DNA from: Chamaea fasciata
Taxonomy: Eukaryota > Chordata > Aves > Passeriformes > Sylviidae
Length of the DNA: 64,000 nt
Direction: 5' to 3'
NCBI GenBank assembly: GCA_029207755.1
Contig: JARCOQ010000006.1
Coordinates: forward strand, 68,546,093-68,610,092
Made by a program: the position numbers and the translations under genes. The notes under the pieces are model-generated. The model had not been told where the DNA came from. It ran no database searches and saw only the letters and a list, made by a program, of their open reading frames with translations. Positions 36,867 to 49,134 of this stretch are shown here, piece by piece; position 1 is the stretch's first letter; every line of letters begins with the position of its first letter.

Positions 36867-39800
36867 AACTGTGAGCCACAGGGCATTTAGAAACTTAGGT
36901 AAAACACGGTTTTGCCGGGACACAGAAAAATGACATTTTTTACCCGAACATCCAAAGCTTTGAAAAAAGGGAAGGTCACTGGCAGTTTAACAGTTTGCTG
37001 GGGGTCAATTTGGTGTAAATGTAGCATAATTTATAGAAGCTCTGCCCAACTGTCTAATTTTCAAACTGTAATTCTTTTCAGGCTGGAATACTACAGCCCA
37101 GTGCTGACAGTGGAAGCAGCCCACATAAAGGGCCAGCAGCTGCCACGAATTTTGGTACAAGTAACGGGTTACTTGCAACTGATTGATACCAACATTTAAA
37201 GCAGCTGAAGAAACAGCCTATCAGGAGACTTGGCCACCTTCCCTCCAGGCTTTGTCAGCACTGACTCTACTGTGCGGATGCAGCAATATATTTCCACTTA
37301 CCACACCCAAGGAGATACTACTCTGCTCCAGCTTGAAACTACCATCCTGTTACACATGGCTCTGTGCCGTTCACAAGCCCAGGCAGAAGAACTAAGATAG
37401 CAAGAATTTCCCCTCAGGTGTGAGGGTACTGACTTTGTGGTGGCTTTCCTGGCTCTTAAACATTGCATTCAGTCCCTTTTTCTGTATGTTAGAGAGGGTT
37501 TGCACATCCACCCTCCCTCCCCCCCGCATCTATCAGAAAGAGTCAGTTTGTCCACAAATATCCATTATCTGGATTTGCCCTCCATAAAGCTCCCATTATG
37601 GACTGAGCTGAGTGCTCATTAGCCACAGCCAACGCTATGAACAACTGAGGTCAGCTGACTGAGAGACTGACCTTTTGGAGTATCATGCCTCCAAAATAAA
37701 CTGTGCCATCCACACCATTTCATATCCTGGTTAATTAGAACCTCTTTTTCCTGCATTTTGTCAAACACAGTAAATGTCACAGCAAATTTTAAGTGACAAG
37801 AACTTGGAAGACACATTTAATTTCCCAGTGGCATACAACAAACTAATCCAGTTTGCATTATGCTTGTTAGAGCTGATCTCAAAGATCCAATGCATAACTA
37901 GAGTTTGAGGAATGTTCATTTACAGACTAGCTCCTGCCCTCTGACCTCAGCAGGAGCTTAGTTTACAAGGATGCAAACAGCTCCACAGAGGTCCAAAGGC
38001 AGTTGTGGGGAGCTGGAAACTCCTGACCAATACATGGACTCTTCTACAGCACTGCTGCTTTACCTCACCACAGAGCAGGTGGGAAATCTAAGGATGGGCC
38101 AGGTCAGATCTTTCAGGTCACGCTGAATCTGCCTGTGAGATGTACAGGGGCCAACACATGCTTTGGCTTGAGCATATTCAGATACAGCTCAAGAGTTCTG
38201 ACCCTCACCTTTTCTTCCCAATCTAAGTAACTTCCAGGTATGTAAGGGTTGAATATTCTCCTACAAAAAAGTAACTCCAGATGTTGATATGGATCAGAAT
38301 TTTAAGTCCTATGCTGAATCTCATATTTTGGGCCTCTAGGAGTTTCTGAGGTATCCTTCTTACTAAGCATGTAAAGTGAATATCCATAGGAAAACAATCT
38401 CACCTCAGAAGATGATTATTTAAACAACCCTTTTTTTTCTACTTCATTAGTTATTTTCCCTACTTTGTAACTTCTATACAACCTTGGTCACTTTGTTCTT
38501 GAAGCTGTCGATAATCTAATACACATCCTCACTTTCAGTATATATATAGTTACTTACATAAGCATACACTCAAATGCCAGAGGCAAGTTTTAGGATGAGA
38601 CAACTGCTCTTAATATGTTAAATCCCAGTGTACCTCTGCAACACACAGATCTTCAGCTGGGGGGAAAAGAAATCCCAAATGTCCTTAGGAACATGAAACA
38701 TATTTTAAGCAAGCATTACCATGAGCACCTTTTCACAGTCCCAGATGACAGAAAATATGAATCCACATCCATGATAAATTGTCTCTTTACTAGATTTAAT
38801 GGCTGTCATTTAAGACACTATTTTCCTTCCTGTTGACTGCAAGATACAAAACCATCACATACCCTTTTGCTGGTTTGACAGCACCATGGGGGCAGGGTGC
38901 ACACAAGGTTTCACAAAGGACAGACCATGTCCTACTCTGGGTACAAAACTTTCACTTAAACATGAGAGAAACAATGACAACTAACAATGGCAGCTCCAAC
39001 CCAAGACTACCCATGGCTTCCTCACCTTCCCGCAGCCGTGATTACTGCAGCCTGCTCCTTGGAGATTGCCAGGCTCTCAACAAAGTGTTTGGGTAACAAG
39101 GAATAAACAAAGCTGCAGCCAGTACACCCACATAATCCACCAACAGCACTTTATGTGTATGACAGAGCAGGACTCCATGGACAGACCGGGCAACATCTAC
39201 TCCTCTGGGGCTCATGTGGCTACAGATCACTTATTATAGGGAAAAGACAGCTCTTATCAGAAAGGTGAGCAGTGAAAGACCACTGCAAAGCTGCGGACAA
39301 AGCCATAACTACAGTGTAAGAACAAAGTCTTGAATCAAGCTTTTCAGAGCTGTTTAGGGAATCAGAACATGACACATTTCATTCATGACTAGCTTCAATA
39401 TATTTATGAGCTTTTGCATGCTCCCAGAGTCATCTGCTAACTCCACTATCCTGCTCTGCCTTGCAGAGGCCACCTTGATTTAACACTGCCATGGGCCCAG
39501 GACCCTTGAAAGTCAGGGGGAAAGTCATCTGCCCCTCTTCTCTAAAGCCCAAACACCAGAGAGTTTCCTCTGCTTGCTTTCAACAACCAGTGAGTCAGAT
39601 AAAAATAGCCAAGTCAGTAAGAAGTCATTTATGTACTTTTAAGAATTCTAAGCTCCCTTTGTTTTACACCATTTTTGCAGTAGCTTCTCTCAGGAGAACA
39701 TCTATTGTAGCTCACACCAAAGAATCATCCAGCCCAGCACACTCTGACAGAGGCCAGCAGCACACACCTTGGCAAGGGACACAGAATAAAACAGACCCAT

Positions 39801-42800
39801 GGGGACACTCATTCAGGACACATGCCCAGTCCCTAACAACATGTGACTCCGGGACTATCTGAGCTCAGGATGGTTTTGCTGTGTTTAACAATTCTCCATA
39901 GGTATCTATTCCAGGCACTCATCCAAACTTCACCCCTGCCTGACAAACCATTACCCAGCCAAGTCAGACCTGTCTGTAAACCTGCACTCAGCTCCCCAGG
40001 GTCCTCCTGGCTGCTTCGCTGCCCTCACACCTTCATCTCCAGCCGACAAAGTCATCTGTTCAGATCAGTGCAGACAGCTCACCCAAGGATCCTCTGCCAC
40101 CAAAACAAAGGTCCCTGTCCCCTCCATATGTGGGAGACAGATAGCAGATGTATGGCAGAGAATCCTTCAGTCATAGGCACAGTTCTGCCACACATTTGGA
40201 ACCCGCTTTGGTGTGGGAAGATTCTGACACAACACGAGAAAGGCAACTACCCGGCGCTGTTCCCAACTGTGCTGTCTCACAGTCATCTCAGCAGCTCGCC
40301 CAAGCTTTCCTAACAAACTTCCCCATTCCTACCCTCACAACTTCCTCCATCTCTCTTCACAGAGCAATGCTGTATCTGAAGAGTTCAACTACCGTAGGTA
40401 TTCTCCAGATTTCAGCATCTTTATTGCTTTGCAAGAAGATAAAGAGCAAACAGCAAAAGAAACGGGGAGGAGGAGGGAATGGCCAAATCCTCACTCCAAG
40501 GTCAGGCACTCATACACCATCAAACTGGTAACAAAGAAACTCACAGTTAACACGTCCCTTGGGTGACATCATGTACATTTCCTTATATCCTCTCTCCTTT
40601 CTCCATCTGTCCCTTTGTCTCTGCATTGACTCATGACGGGCCAGACCTACTGAGACACATCTGACCCAGCCTGCCCAACAAGGAATGCTGCATGGGAATT
40701 TGGTAAATATCCAATAGACACCCCCACTGACCCTTCTCCTTCCCTCCATCTCCACTTGGAAATGGATTCTATCTTTACCCTGCTCAGTAATTGATCTGCA
40801 CTGGTTGCATCCTTTCTCTGGGCAGCTTAATTACTAATTCTAGGCACTTGGTGGCTAGTCCATTTCCTTTCTCATAGGAAAGGAGGACCCTGCCACATGA
40901 CCAGAGACCCTGTCCAGGCATCAGGATCAACGCTTCCTAACCAGCAGCAACTGCTCACTCCAACTCTTTCAAGCACAGCTTAATCCTTTGCAACACAGTT
41001 CTCCAAAAGCTGCAGGAGGCAACTGAACAGCTAAAAGCCTCTGCTCAGATACTCTTCTTGGGACGGAGATCAGCCTTCAGCACCAGCAGCTGAACACATG
41101 ACTTTGAGCCTCCTGTTCTTCCACTTCTTCACCACATCCAGTGCATATCCATAGCCAGGGCCCTCCACAGCAAGCCTGCCAACTCCGCATTTGCATGGCA
41201 GTAAGACCATTGCTTCTGGCCTACAACAGAGGAGCCCTGCTGAGGTGTGATTTACTCAAGTCACTGACCACAGAGGAAGAACTCCCATATCCTGAAAGAG
41301 CAAGTGCTCTTTTTTAGCTCCTCCATCACACTTCTTCTCTAGGACATCAACTATTAAGGCTATAAGTTCTACTGATATAATTTAAAACAAGTCCCTTGGA
41401 ATAATTTCCCTTATTCACTCATTCTCAGGTGGCAACTTTTAGGACGATGAATTCATGTACTACACAAAAAAATTTAATAAGATACAGTGTCTGTAAAATA
41501 CACAAAATGGACTAGGCTACACTGCTCCAGAAGCATAAGAGCCTCAAGCACTACAAATACACTAGCTAGAGTCCTTAGCTCTGTCCCCCTACCGCTTACA
41601 ACTTTTTCCCTGTCATTTACCTGCTTCCTCCTTTCAGACTGCAGGCTCTGCAGCCCAGCTTGCCTTGCACTCTCATTGGCTCCAACACATGATACAAGGG
41701 GCCTGAGCTCCAACCACTGAACATGCAAGCAGAAAGCAATCAATTCACCCTCTGCACACTCCCACTTTCACCTACACATTCCAAACAACCTCTCCAGCCA
41801 CAGCACATTCCAGCAGTTTACTGCTTCAGCAAGAAACTCTAGTCTCTGAGCAACAGCCTTACAGAACACAACCCTGTTCATCTCCAGCCATCATGTTTGC
41901 TCAGACATCATTTTAAGTCTGCTCGCTTCATTCTGCCTCAGGCCCAGATAACATCAAGCAGACCAACCCCAACCAGAAGCACGAGCTCTCTAAAGCCTCA
42001 ATTAGCCAAGCAGAGGCTTCTGTACAACTGAGGAAGCCTCTCTAATGAGAGCCTTCCTTTCAGCTCTTTGATTAAGCAAAGTGGCCAGAGCAGCAAAAGT
42101 GACAGAAACATTCACATTTAGCCTGTGTAGGCAAGCCAAGCCAACAGCAGCTGATAGAGGATGTGAGTACACACTCCATTACTGAGTGAGAGCCAGGCAG
42201 AGCTCTGCACCACAGTGCTGCCCATTTCTGACAGCGGTTACACCAAAAATGCCGCATGCACAGTCCATTGAGCTTTGAGCTGTATCATGGATGGTTGGTT
42301 TATCTGAAAAATGGGAACAGGACTGGACTGCAGAGGTGTCCTCTGCTAACAGGAGCAAAGACAGGAAGGGGGAAAGACGTATGCAGAGTAAGGAAAATAT
42401 CATATCAAAGGTAAAAATGACAAATTAAATACAACTTAGTGAAAGCTTAGCTCTTTACCAGAGGTTAATAGCTCTTTGCCACAGGACTTTCAGGAGTCAA
42501 TATCAAGGGTAGCAGGGGCAGATTCATACTATGCAGGTTCTGACACCAGCGAGTGGGAGGTTCCTTCATACCAGGACAAATCACAACAGCTCTTCTGGAA
42601 GAGAGAAGTGGTGGATGGCCAGTCAGGACTCTCTATAGCTCTTGGAATTCCCTTTAAACACCCTAGGGCCACAGCAAATGCAGCACTGGACATGGCTTTT
42701 GAGCTGAAGGAGTGGAATACACTGGATACCCAGGTGCCTCTCCTTAAAACAGCCATCATCATCTTATTTAACAGCCCCCTGCTTTTATTTCACATTTCTC

Positions 42801-44288
42801 CACAGCTGTCAATGAGTTCTCCCATACTTGAGCAGTACAGAGCAGCCCCAATAAGCACTGCCACTTGGAGCACGTGCCTCCTACTGAATCCAAACTTCAG
42901 TACCTCATCCAGCAGAGGCAGGAACAGTTTGGTTACTCAAGGAAAACACCATTAACAGCTTCCTTTTACAACATTCTTCTGGAAGCCAGAGTCCACTGAA
43001 ATCCATGTAAAACATTAGGTTTATCCATAATGTCCTGCAGAAGCACTGCTACGCTTCCCTCTGAAAGCTGTGGCTGTGTGCAGCAGCCAGAATCAGATGT
43101 AGTCAGGCAAGTTTTAAAGAGCTAAACGCTCACTGCCAACAGCCATTCCTGCTTCCTTTCAACCATCAATAGCCAGAGGGTTAGCATGTACATCCTGCAC
43201 CTCTAGAAATGGTTTTAAATCTAACATTTTTGCTGCCTTTGTCCTGTCAGATAGAATAATTTTTTAAGTCATCGACTGCTGTATGTTACACATAATTGAA
43301 AAAATTATTTCAGATAGCTATTACAATGCTCCAGTGACATTTCTTTCACTTGACCAGCAATATCTGTAACGGCATCCATCCTCCTCAGGATTTGTGGATA
43401 TTGTCCTCCCCAAACAAATTTCCACAGTGATAGGCAGTTGGTTCTGCCTTTATTTTTCCCATCAAACATTACTCAAGGAAGTAAAACTTTCCTCCTTGCT
43501 AGGCTCTTAAAGCCTTCCCTGCAGTTAGTTTATGTATGTTAAAACATCTATCAACTTTTTCTTCCTAGTGAGAACAGCCACCTTGTGCTTTCCTGAAATT
43601 ACCATACAGATTGCTTATAGAGGGACTAATATGATTTTCCTTATTTAGAAGCCAACAGCTGTGTAATATCACATGTTCTATTTAGCCTAGTTTGTGTCAA
43701 GGTTGAGCTGTCAAAAGCAGACAGGCTGGCCACAGACACAAAAGTACAGACTTCATCCCTGGACCACCCAGCTTGCAATAGACAGACCAGAGCAAGCTAA
43801 GACATTAACAACCAAGAATATTCTAACTATTGGATAGGAGCTCCTATGGAACTATGGCAACACAGGAGGGTTGCAATCCACAAGGCTTGGCCTCACTGAG
43901 AACACTGTGCAAGCCTGTCTTCAGGAGAACCCAAGCAAGGCCAGCTGGCCAGAAAACAACTCAGCAACGGTCACACCATTGCAAAACCATCAAGGAGCCC
44001 CTGCAGCTTGTCCTAGGGGTGGCTGGAATCCAGTGAACTGGCACCTCCTCACACGTCTAAAATAAAGCTGGAGGACAGACTAAGGGTCAAGCACCAGCCA
44101 CTAAGCCTGTGCCAAGCTAACAAGGTTAGAGGGTCCTGAATCATCACACACAAAATCAAACTCTCCTTTTCCCAGCCTCAAAATTTGTGACCAGAAGCAC
44201 AGTTATTAGCCAAGTGATACCAAAGGCGTTTCACTCAACTCCACTCCCTTGGGAGAAGACTCCCCAGCACACAGCTAACAGATCAGCA

Positions 44289-44417
44289 TTAATTAATTAA
44301 AAAAAAAAAAAAACCCAAAAAAAACCAAACTCAAAACCACAAAAAAACAAAACACAAAAAACCCCCCCACAACAAAACAAACAAAAATGCCGAACAAACA
44401 AACAAACAAAAAACCCA
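44289..44417. repeat. A/C-rich tract with A15 and (AAAC)n
   Basis: Starts with AATTAATTAA, continues with 15 A (44299-44313), then A runs broken by CC and CCCCCCC, and ends with (AAAC)n units around 44393-44411. No retroposon body was recognised upstream. Confidence 0.9.
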
Positions 44418-46009
44418 CCCAAACTTGGTAGGTTTGAACAGCCAAGAAAAGCATTTAGAATGTGAAAATAAAGGAGTAGGATGTGTTTAAGGAACGTTTA
44501 CATTCAATTTGTCTCATGTGCTAACTAGCTAACATCATATCTCCCAAACAGGAAAGTCTTCCATTACCTTTCATTTCTCATGTCTCTGTGCTCAGACACC
44601 AGAGACATCAGTAAGAAAAACACCTCTTTGTACCACCATAGCCTGAGGCACTTGAGAACAGAGTTAAGCATTTGCTCAGATTAAGACCAGTCCCAGAATC
44701 CTTTCTTTCACCACTGCACACACTGCAACTCTGGAGGCACAATTCCTAGCAAGCTACAAGTTAAAGGCTCCTCTTGTCTCCCTAGTTCTTAAAGCCCAAT
44801 AAAAATTATTTACAGCCCCTCTGGGCTATCTGGTTTAATCCTTTCCAGCTCAAGTATGACTCTTGCTAGGACACTATTAGGTTTCTTACAGTGCTCTGAC
44901 TAGCAATCACATCTGTACCTGACTGTCAAGGGACACTCTTGGCTGAGTCGGCCACCCTGGTCTAACGCTGAGAGCTCTGAAATTTCTCAATTGAAACATT
45001 TGAAAGTTAATGAACCCTTCTAACACAAAGCTCCCACAGCTCAAGAGTTCTTTTATGAGCCCAGCACACAGTGGATGCACAGGAAAACCTCACTTCAGGC
45101 AGGCCTCTCTTTTCTGAACGAACCCAGGGAGAAGCCAAGACTCTCAGGCACAGCAAGTGGCAGTCAGGACCAAAAGGCACCACCCACAGGATAGCTGGAT
45201 GGCTCTGCCTCATGGTACTCCCTTAACTCTCTGAAAACAGTCATCAACTCCCAGCCACGGTGCAAATGTGAAACAAACATTAAAAAACCTCAAGAGTCAC
45301 CTACTCTTGAAATGTCATTGTGGGGAAAAAAGACAATATTTTCAAAGCAATAATTTATTTACATGCATCTTCATTTGAACTTCGGTTCGTCTTTCAGGAA
45401 CACCTTCCGGGCCTGTGAAGTTCAAGCAGTGGGAGCCAGAACCAGAGCCCACCCCCTGTACTCCCCACAGTTCCACATGACCATTGGCAAGCCCCAAAAT
45501 CCATGACTACCCGAGCACACAGAGTCAGACACAAACTGCCGCCATTTTTACAGGCATTGAACAGGTTCTTCCACAGAAGGCAAGAATGGGAGGCAGGACC
45601 AAGGAAATCCAGTGCCTCTGCTCCAGAAGCACAATCTTCTTCCAGCTTCCACTCATGCCAGATCACATTCCTCTCTCGAGGACTGCACACCTAGCCCAAA
45701 TGACACCATCTGGCCCAGGGATACCACTGCATTTAACTAGGAGTGTTGGAATGGGGGCCAACCCACACTGAAGTAAAGGGCAGACTAGGCTGTCATTGCC
45801 ATGGCAGAGAAAAGGACTGGCTTCTGTCTTTCAGGTTTTGGGTCTCATTTTTCCCCCTTGTTTTTCAATTGCTAAGCCTGCAGTTGGGGTTGAGCATGGG
45901 GAAGGGGGAAGGGAACAGAATCCGGTGAACAGCTGGGGCCCATCACTTTTCATTGCAGGTCTTGGAGAGATGTGGTTGACAGAGTGATGCACAGAGGCTG
46001 TCCCAGTTA

Positions 46010-46225
46010 ATGACTTCACCATTCTCCATCATTATCCCCATCATTAGGAAATTAGGAGGACAGAAGGTATTTACTGTAAACCTGCCACCTCCCAAGGAGA
46101 GATAAATAGAAACTGATAAATGGGATCTTCTGGTGCTGTTCGTCTATTAACCTTCTGCTTCCCAGTTTAGGCATATGCATGCTATCCTGCCATTAATATC
46201 CAGTAATTGGCATAGCAGCGGGCAA
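46010..46225. promoter_or_regulatory. Possible conserved noncoding element
   Basis: A block with two GATAAAT words (46101-46107 and 46115-46121), a CATATGCATGC octamer-like word (46172-46182) and a TAATTGG homeodomain core (46204-46210). It contains no simple repeat. It ends just before a GC-rich stretch at 46240-46400. It could be an enhancer; only conservation would show this. Confidence 0.22.
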
Positions 46226-46239
46226 CACACTCCTACCTT

Positions 46240-46430
46240 GAGCCTCAAACATCTCCTGTGCTGCGTGCAAGCACACGGCCATGCACACGGCAGCTCTGCG
46301 GTTGAGCTCAGGGAGGGGCTCCGTGACTGCTCACACCTCAGCCCCGAGGCTGAGCGAGCAGCCAGAGCTGCTGGGTCTGAGCATCAGGCATGGATTTGAT
46401 GTCAGGAGACTTGGGAGGAGGTGAGGGCAT
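46240..46430 (+). other. GC-rich segment with an open frame and donor-like end
   Basis: A locally GC- and CpG-richer segment. One plus-strand frame gives LREGLRDCSHLSPEAERAAR and stays open to 46399. GC by codon position is roughly 76, 50 and 63 percent by hand count. A GAG/GTGAGG donor-like site lies near 46425-46430, but it is beyond the stop of that frame and the acceptor side is weak. It may be an untranslated or alternative exon, or chance. Confidence 0.15.
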
Positions 46431-46651
46431 TGTGTGTGCATGGCCTGTCCTGCATGGAACCAACAAACCAGCACGTAGGGACACTGGCACCTCCAGCTGA
46501 GCTGCTGTGTGTTCTGTCAGCCTACCTGTAACTACAGCTCACAGACACCTCCAAGGAGGAGAGTCCCACTCACTGCAATCTCTCAACATCCAGGAAAGAA
46601 GCATTTTCCTCACCATCTCAAAGCCACCTGCCAAAGTGATCTGCAAACTGC

Positions 46652-46652
<1 letters not shown>

Positions 46653-46682
<30 letters not shown>

Positions 46683-46692
46683 AAAAAAAAAA
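46653..46692. repeat. Poly-A homopolymer (28 plus 10)
   Basis: Twenty-eight A residues, then GC, then ten more A. No target-site duplication or retroposon sequence was identified next to it. Confidence 0.95.
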
Positions 46693-47346
46693 TGCTTCTG
46701 AGGGCTTGGAATTTATGAACTTGTCTTGCTGGTCAAAAACGAGCCAAGGTTTCAGCAACCTGGACCAACACATTTGCAATTCCCTCCCCACACGAAGGCT
46801 CTTTGCATGTGCTCACTTCCTTCACTCCCACAGACTGAACCTCTGCAAAGGAACAAGTCCTCAGAGGGACAAGCAGAGCCACTTCTTTCCTCAGCAACCC
46901 AACCCTGCAAGGCTGAAGTAAAGCCATACTCAGAGACCAGGATTTTATCCATATGGAAAGCAGGCCCACTTGCAGGTCAGTCAAACAACTACAACTCTCA
47001 AACATTTCTTCCACCTAGGAGATTACACCTCTGCTTTGGAAATATCCTGACCCACTGCTACTTTCCTCTACTCTTTGACATTATTAACTGCTTTACTTAC
47101 CCTACCTCTAGCATTTTCCTTTCAACCAGCATTATAGTTCCTAATTCACATGGTGTGCAGTTGACTACAAGTCAGAGACACCAGTCAAGATGACGGCTGC
47201 ATTTCTGATGAGGAACAGTCAGAACAACTTAACACAAGTCTTAAGACTCCCACATCATTATGGCAATATTTATCAACATGTAACCTTTTCCAAAAGTTCA
47301 GGGCAAACAGAGGGCCTGTTCTTGCATGTACTAACCTGACAAACAG

Positions 47347-47485
47347 CTCATCTGCTCTGTGTTGGATGGATGGCTCCAATACCCTGGAAGGCAAGTACGG
47401 CAGGCAGGAGCCGTGCTCCTTCCATATGCACTTGCTCGCACACATCATCCCAGTGCAGGAGACCAAAGCCAACGTGACTGTGATG
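47347..47485 (+). CDS. Candidate internal coding exon (unknown extracellular-type protein)
   Basis: The plus-strand frame through ATG 47366 ends in GTG ATG directly before GTGAGT at 47486-47491, a near-consensus donor leaving phase 0. Over the 34 codons 47384-47485, hand-counted GC is 19, 11 and 28 of 34 at positions 1, 2 and 3. That low-second, high-third pattern is a standard vertebrate coding signature. The bias fades beyond the donor and upstream of about 47340. The peptide includes GKYGRQEPCSFHMHLLAHII and a sequon NVT (47471-47479). Two more sequons, NLT and NSS, sit just upstream (47333-47350), so an extracellular domain is plausible. The acceptor is uncertain: AG at 47346 (used here) follows a weak tract; AG at 47312 would give incoming phase 1. 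Opposite-strand frames are also open, but the periodicity favours plus. Not recognised by name. Confidence 0.42.
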
Positions 47486-48221
47486 GTGAGTTCTAATGGG
47501 AACACCAGTATTAATTCCCATCTGTCTAAGCAACTGGCAGTGTCCATCAATTACAGCAAGAGCCAACTAACAGTTGCAGCTGCAAAATAATAAAAGCAGA
47601 ATTAACATTTCAAGTTCCTGTCATTCACCTGAATTTTTTACAGTTGTAATTAGCAAGCTGCAGAAGCTGTCAACAATCAACATCAGCCAATCTGTCTGCA
47701 CCAGGAACCCAACTGCCTGCCAGAAATTGTCTTCGACAGGCTTTTTTCCCCCTTGCTTCCATCCATTAAAATTTTCCCTTCAAACCCCCCTAACACTCTC
47801 ATCTCTTTTACCACCAATCACTCGAACTGAACATGTCAAAACAGCGAGAGACAGAATGACTGACATTTAGCTGATAAAGTCATAATTATTTCCTTGCTCC
47901 AAAGCTCAGTATCGAAATATCCTGCCGTCTGTCTCCCCAGGCCTCTGCTTCCCTGCCAGTAAAGAGCTAGTGCTGTAGCCCCTTCCCAATAAAGTGACTC
48001 TTACTGGACCCCAAACATTTCTTACATGGAGAGACTGAGACAGTAAAAGAATCTTTCCAGCTGAAGGCCTGCTCTTTGATGAGCAGGTGCAACTGTTTCC
48101 TAATCTTTGGCAGAAGAGCTTGTTACACACCTTACTACATCCACCAGCTCCATTTACTCAGGATCACCCAAAAGCCCAGTACTCCCAAGGGCTTTAATTT
48201 CTTTTTTTCTGTTGTGCCACA

Positions 48222-48290
48222 CCACACAAACAAGAAACAAACCAAAAACTAACAAAAAGTTAAAACAAAACCAACAAACACCAAACATGT
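48222..48290. repeat. A/C-rich low-complexity tract
   Basis: AAAC and CCAAA-type units with few other bases over about 70 positions. Confidence 0.8.
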
Positions 48291-48407
48291 GCTCCTTTCA
48301 ATGTCAGCCAGAAACTAATTCTTTTTAAAGACCTGAGTGCATGCAAAGTATTATCCTTGGAGACTACAAGCACCTAGAACCAGATGCTGTACTTTCAGGG
48401 TAAAGTT

Positions 48408-48487
48408 AGGTTCTGTTGTTTGTTGGGGTTTTTTTGCAGTTTTGGTTTTCTTCTGTTGTTAGGTTTTGAGGTTTGGTTTTTTTTTCA
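48408..48487. repeat. T/G-rich low-complexity tract
   Basis: GTT, GTTTT and GGTTTTT units over about 80 bases, lying just upstream of the LTR at 48590 but outside its target-site duplication. Confidence 0.8.
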
Positions 48488-48584
48488 CTAAACCCTCACA
48501 TTTTTAAAGCTATTGATCCTCCTTGAAACCAAGCTGAGGCACAGATAAAATATATATTATTATTAGTTAAGAGCTGGTTTTTAA

Positions 48585-49134
48585 CCTCTTGTAGTGGTTT
48601 GAAAGCAAAACAAATGAGATGCTCCAAGTCAGAGATACAATTTAATAGGAAGAAAGGAAAAAAAGGTAAAATAAAAATAGATGCAATAATACAAAAGACC
48701 GTTGACAGAGTCAGAATACAACCTGAGCAGAGTGATGGAAGCAGTCCAGATGAGGTGGTCTTCCTGACACAGTGATCCCGTAGAAAGGTCTGGTAGCTCA
48801 GGTCCTCTGGCAATCCAGTGGGCGAGGGCCCCCTACTGTCCCAAACCCCAGATTATATCCAGGTGAGAATGCTTGGTTCCTCCCCCTGGGCGGGGCATCT
48901 CACAATGGGATGATGAGTCATGCAGGGGGTCCTTGATGGCCCATTAAACTGAGATAACTCCCGGCGGGAGTTATCTATGAATGATGGGCAAGGCATCTGA
49001 TGGGCCATTAACAGAAGATAATGGCCCAGAGGGAGGAGGTCTGGGAAAACACTGCTCCACCTGGATTCAACAGTTCATGAAGATGATGACAGAATACTTT
49101 GTGCACATCCTGTACTACAACCCAGGACACCTCT
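48585..49134. repeat. 5-bp target-site duplication CCTCT around a solo LTR
   Basis: CCTCT at 48585-48589 is repeated exactly at 49130-49134, directly outside the TG...CA termini of the LTR, which fixes both borders. Confidence 0.9.
48590..49129 (-). mobile_element. Solo LTR, ERVL-like, antisense (540 bp)
   Basis: The plus strand begins TGTAGTGGTTTGAAAGC and ends CAACCCAGGACA, so the minus strand runs TGTCCTGGG to CCACTACA, with a perfect 5-bp duplication outside. On the minus strand a TATA-like GGATATAATC (48860-48851) precedes ATTAAA (48646-48641) by about 210 bases. About 50 bases of U5-like sequence follow, a standard U3-R-U5 order. Two perfect inverted repeats lie inside, with arms 48953-48962/48966-48975 and 49002-49010/49019-49027. 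Shared words with the LTR at 28198 include TGACAGAGTCAGAATACAA (48703-48721), a GGAGGAACC-type region and the CCATTA..CAGAAGAT hairpin region. No internal retroviral sequence remains. The subfamily name is not assigned. Confidence 0.88.

Larger units (their letters stand above)
34999..46009. other. Noncoding, single-copy
   Basis: About 11 kb with simple repeats but no recognised gene. Open frames of 123-159 codons at 39491-39862, 39843-40313 and 42476-42955 show no codon-position bias or splice context. A minus-strand AATAAA near 45350 follows a 98-codon frame (45394-45690) by about 40 bases, but nothing else supports a gene end. If the exons at 34857 and 47347 belong together this is intron. 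Confidence 0.45.
47492..48589. other. Noncoding with A/C and T/G tracts
   Basis: After the exon-like segment the frame stays open to 47590 but loses its codon bias. The rest holds an A/C tract at 48222-48290 and a T/G tract at 48408-48487, about 100 bases before the second solo LTR. No gene was recognised. Confidence 0.5.

Noticed and set aside
39843..40313. 156-codon open frame with a hydrophobic start
   Set aside because: The start resembles a signal sequence, but the rest is proline- and serine-rich chance sequence overlapping another open frame.
42476..42955. 159-codon open frame, plus strand
   Set aside because: The first half reads somewhat protein-like, but third-position composition is flat, the opposite strand is also open, and no splice signal bounds it.
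45350..45690. Minus-strand frame followed by AATAAA, considered as a gene end
   Set aside because: No acceptor, no codon bias, and AATAAA is frequent in AT-rich DNA.
46726..47193. 155-codon plus-strand open frame before the exon candidate
   Set aside because: Flat codon composition and a different frame from the exon candidate.
28198..49129. The two LTRs considered as the ends of one provirus
   Set aside because: Each has its own different target-site duplication and different termini, and the 20 kb between shows no retroviral genes.
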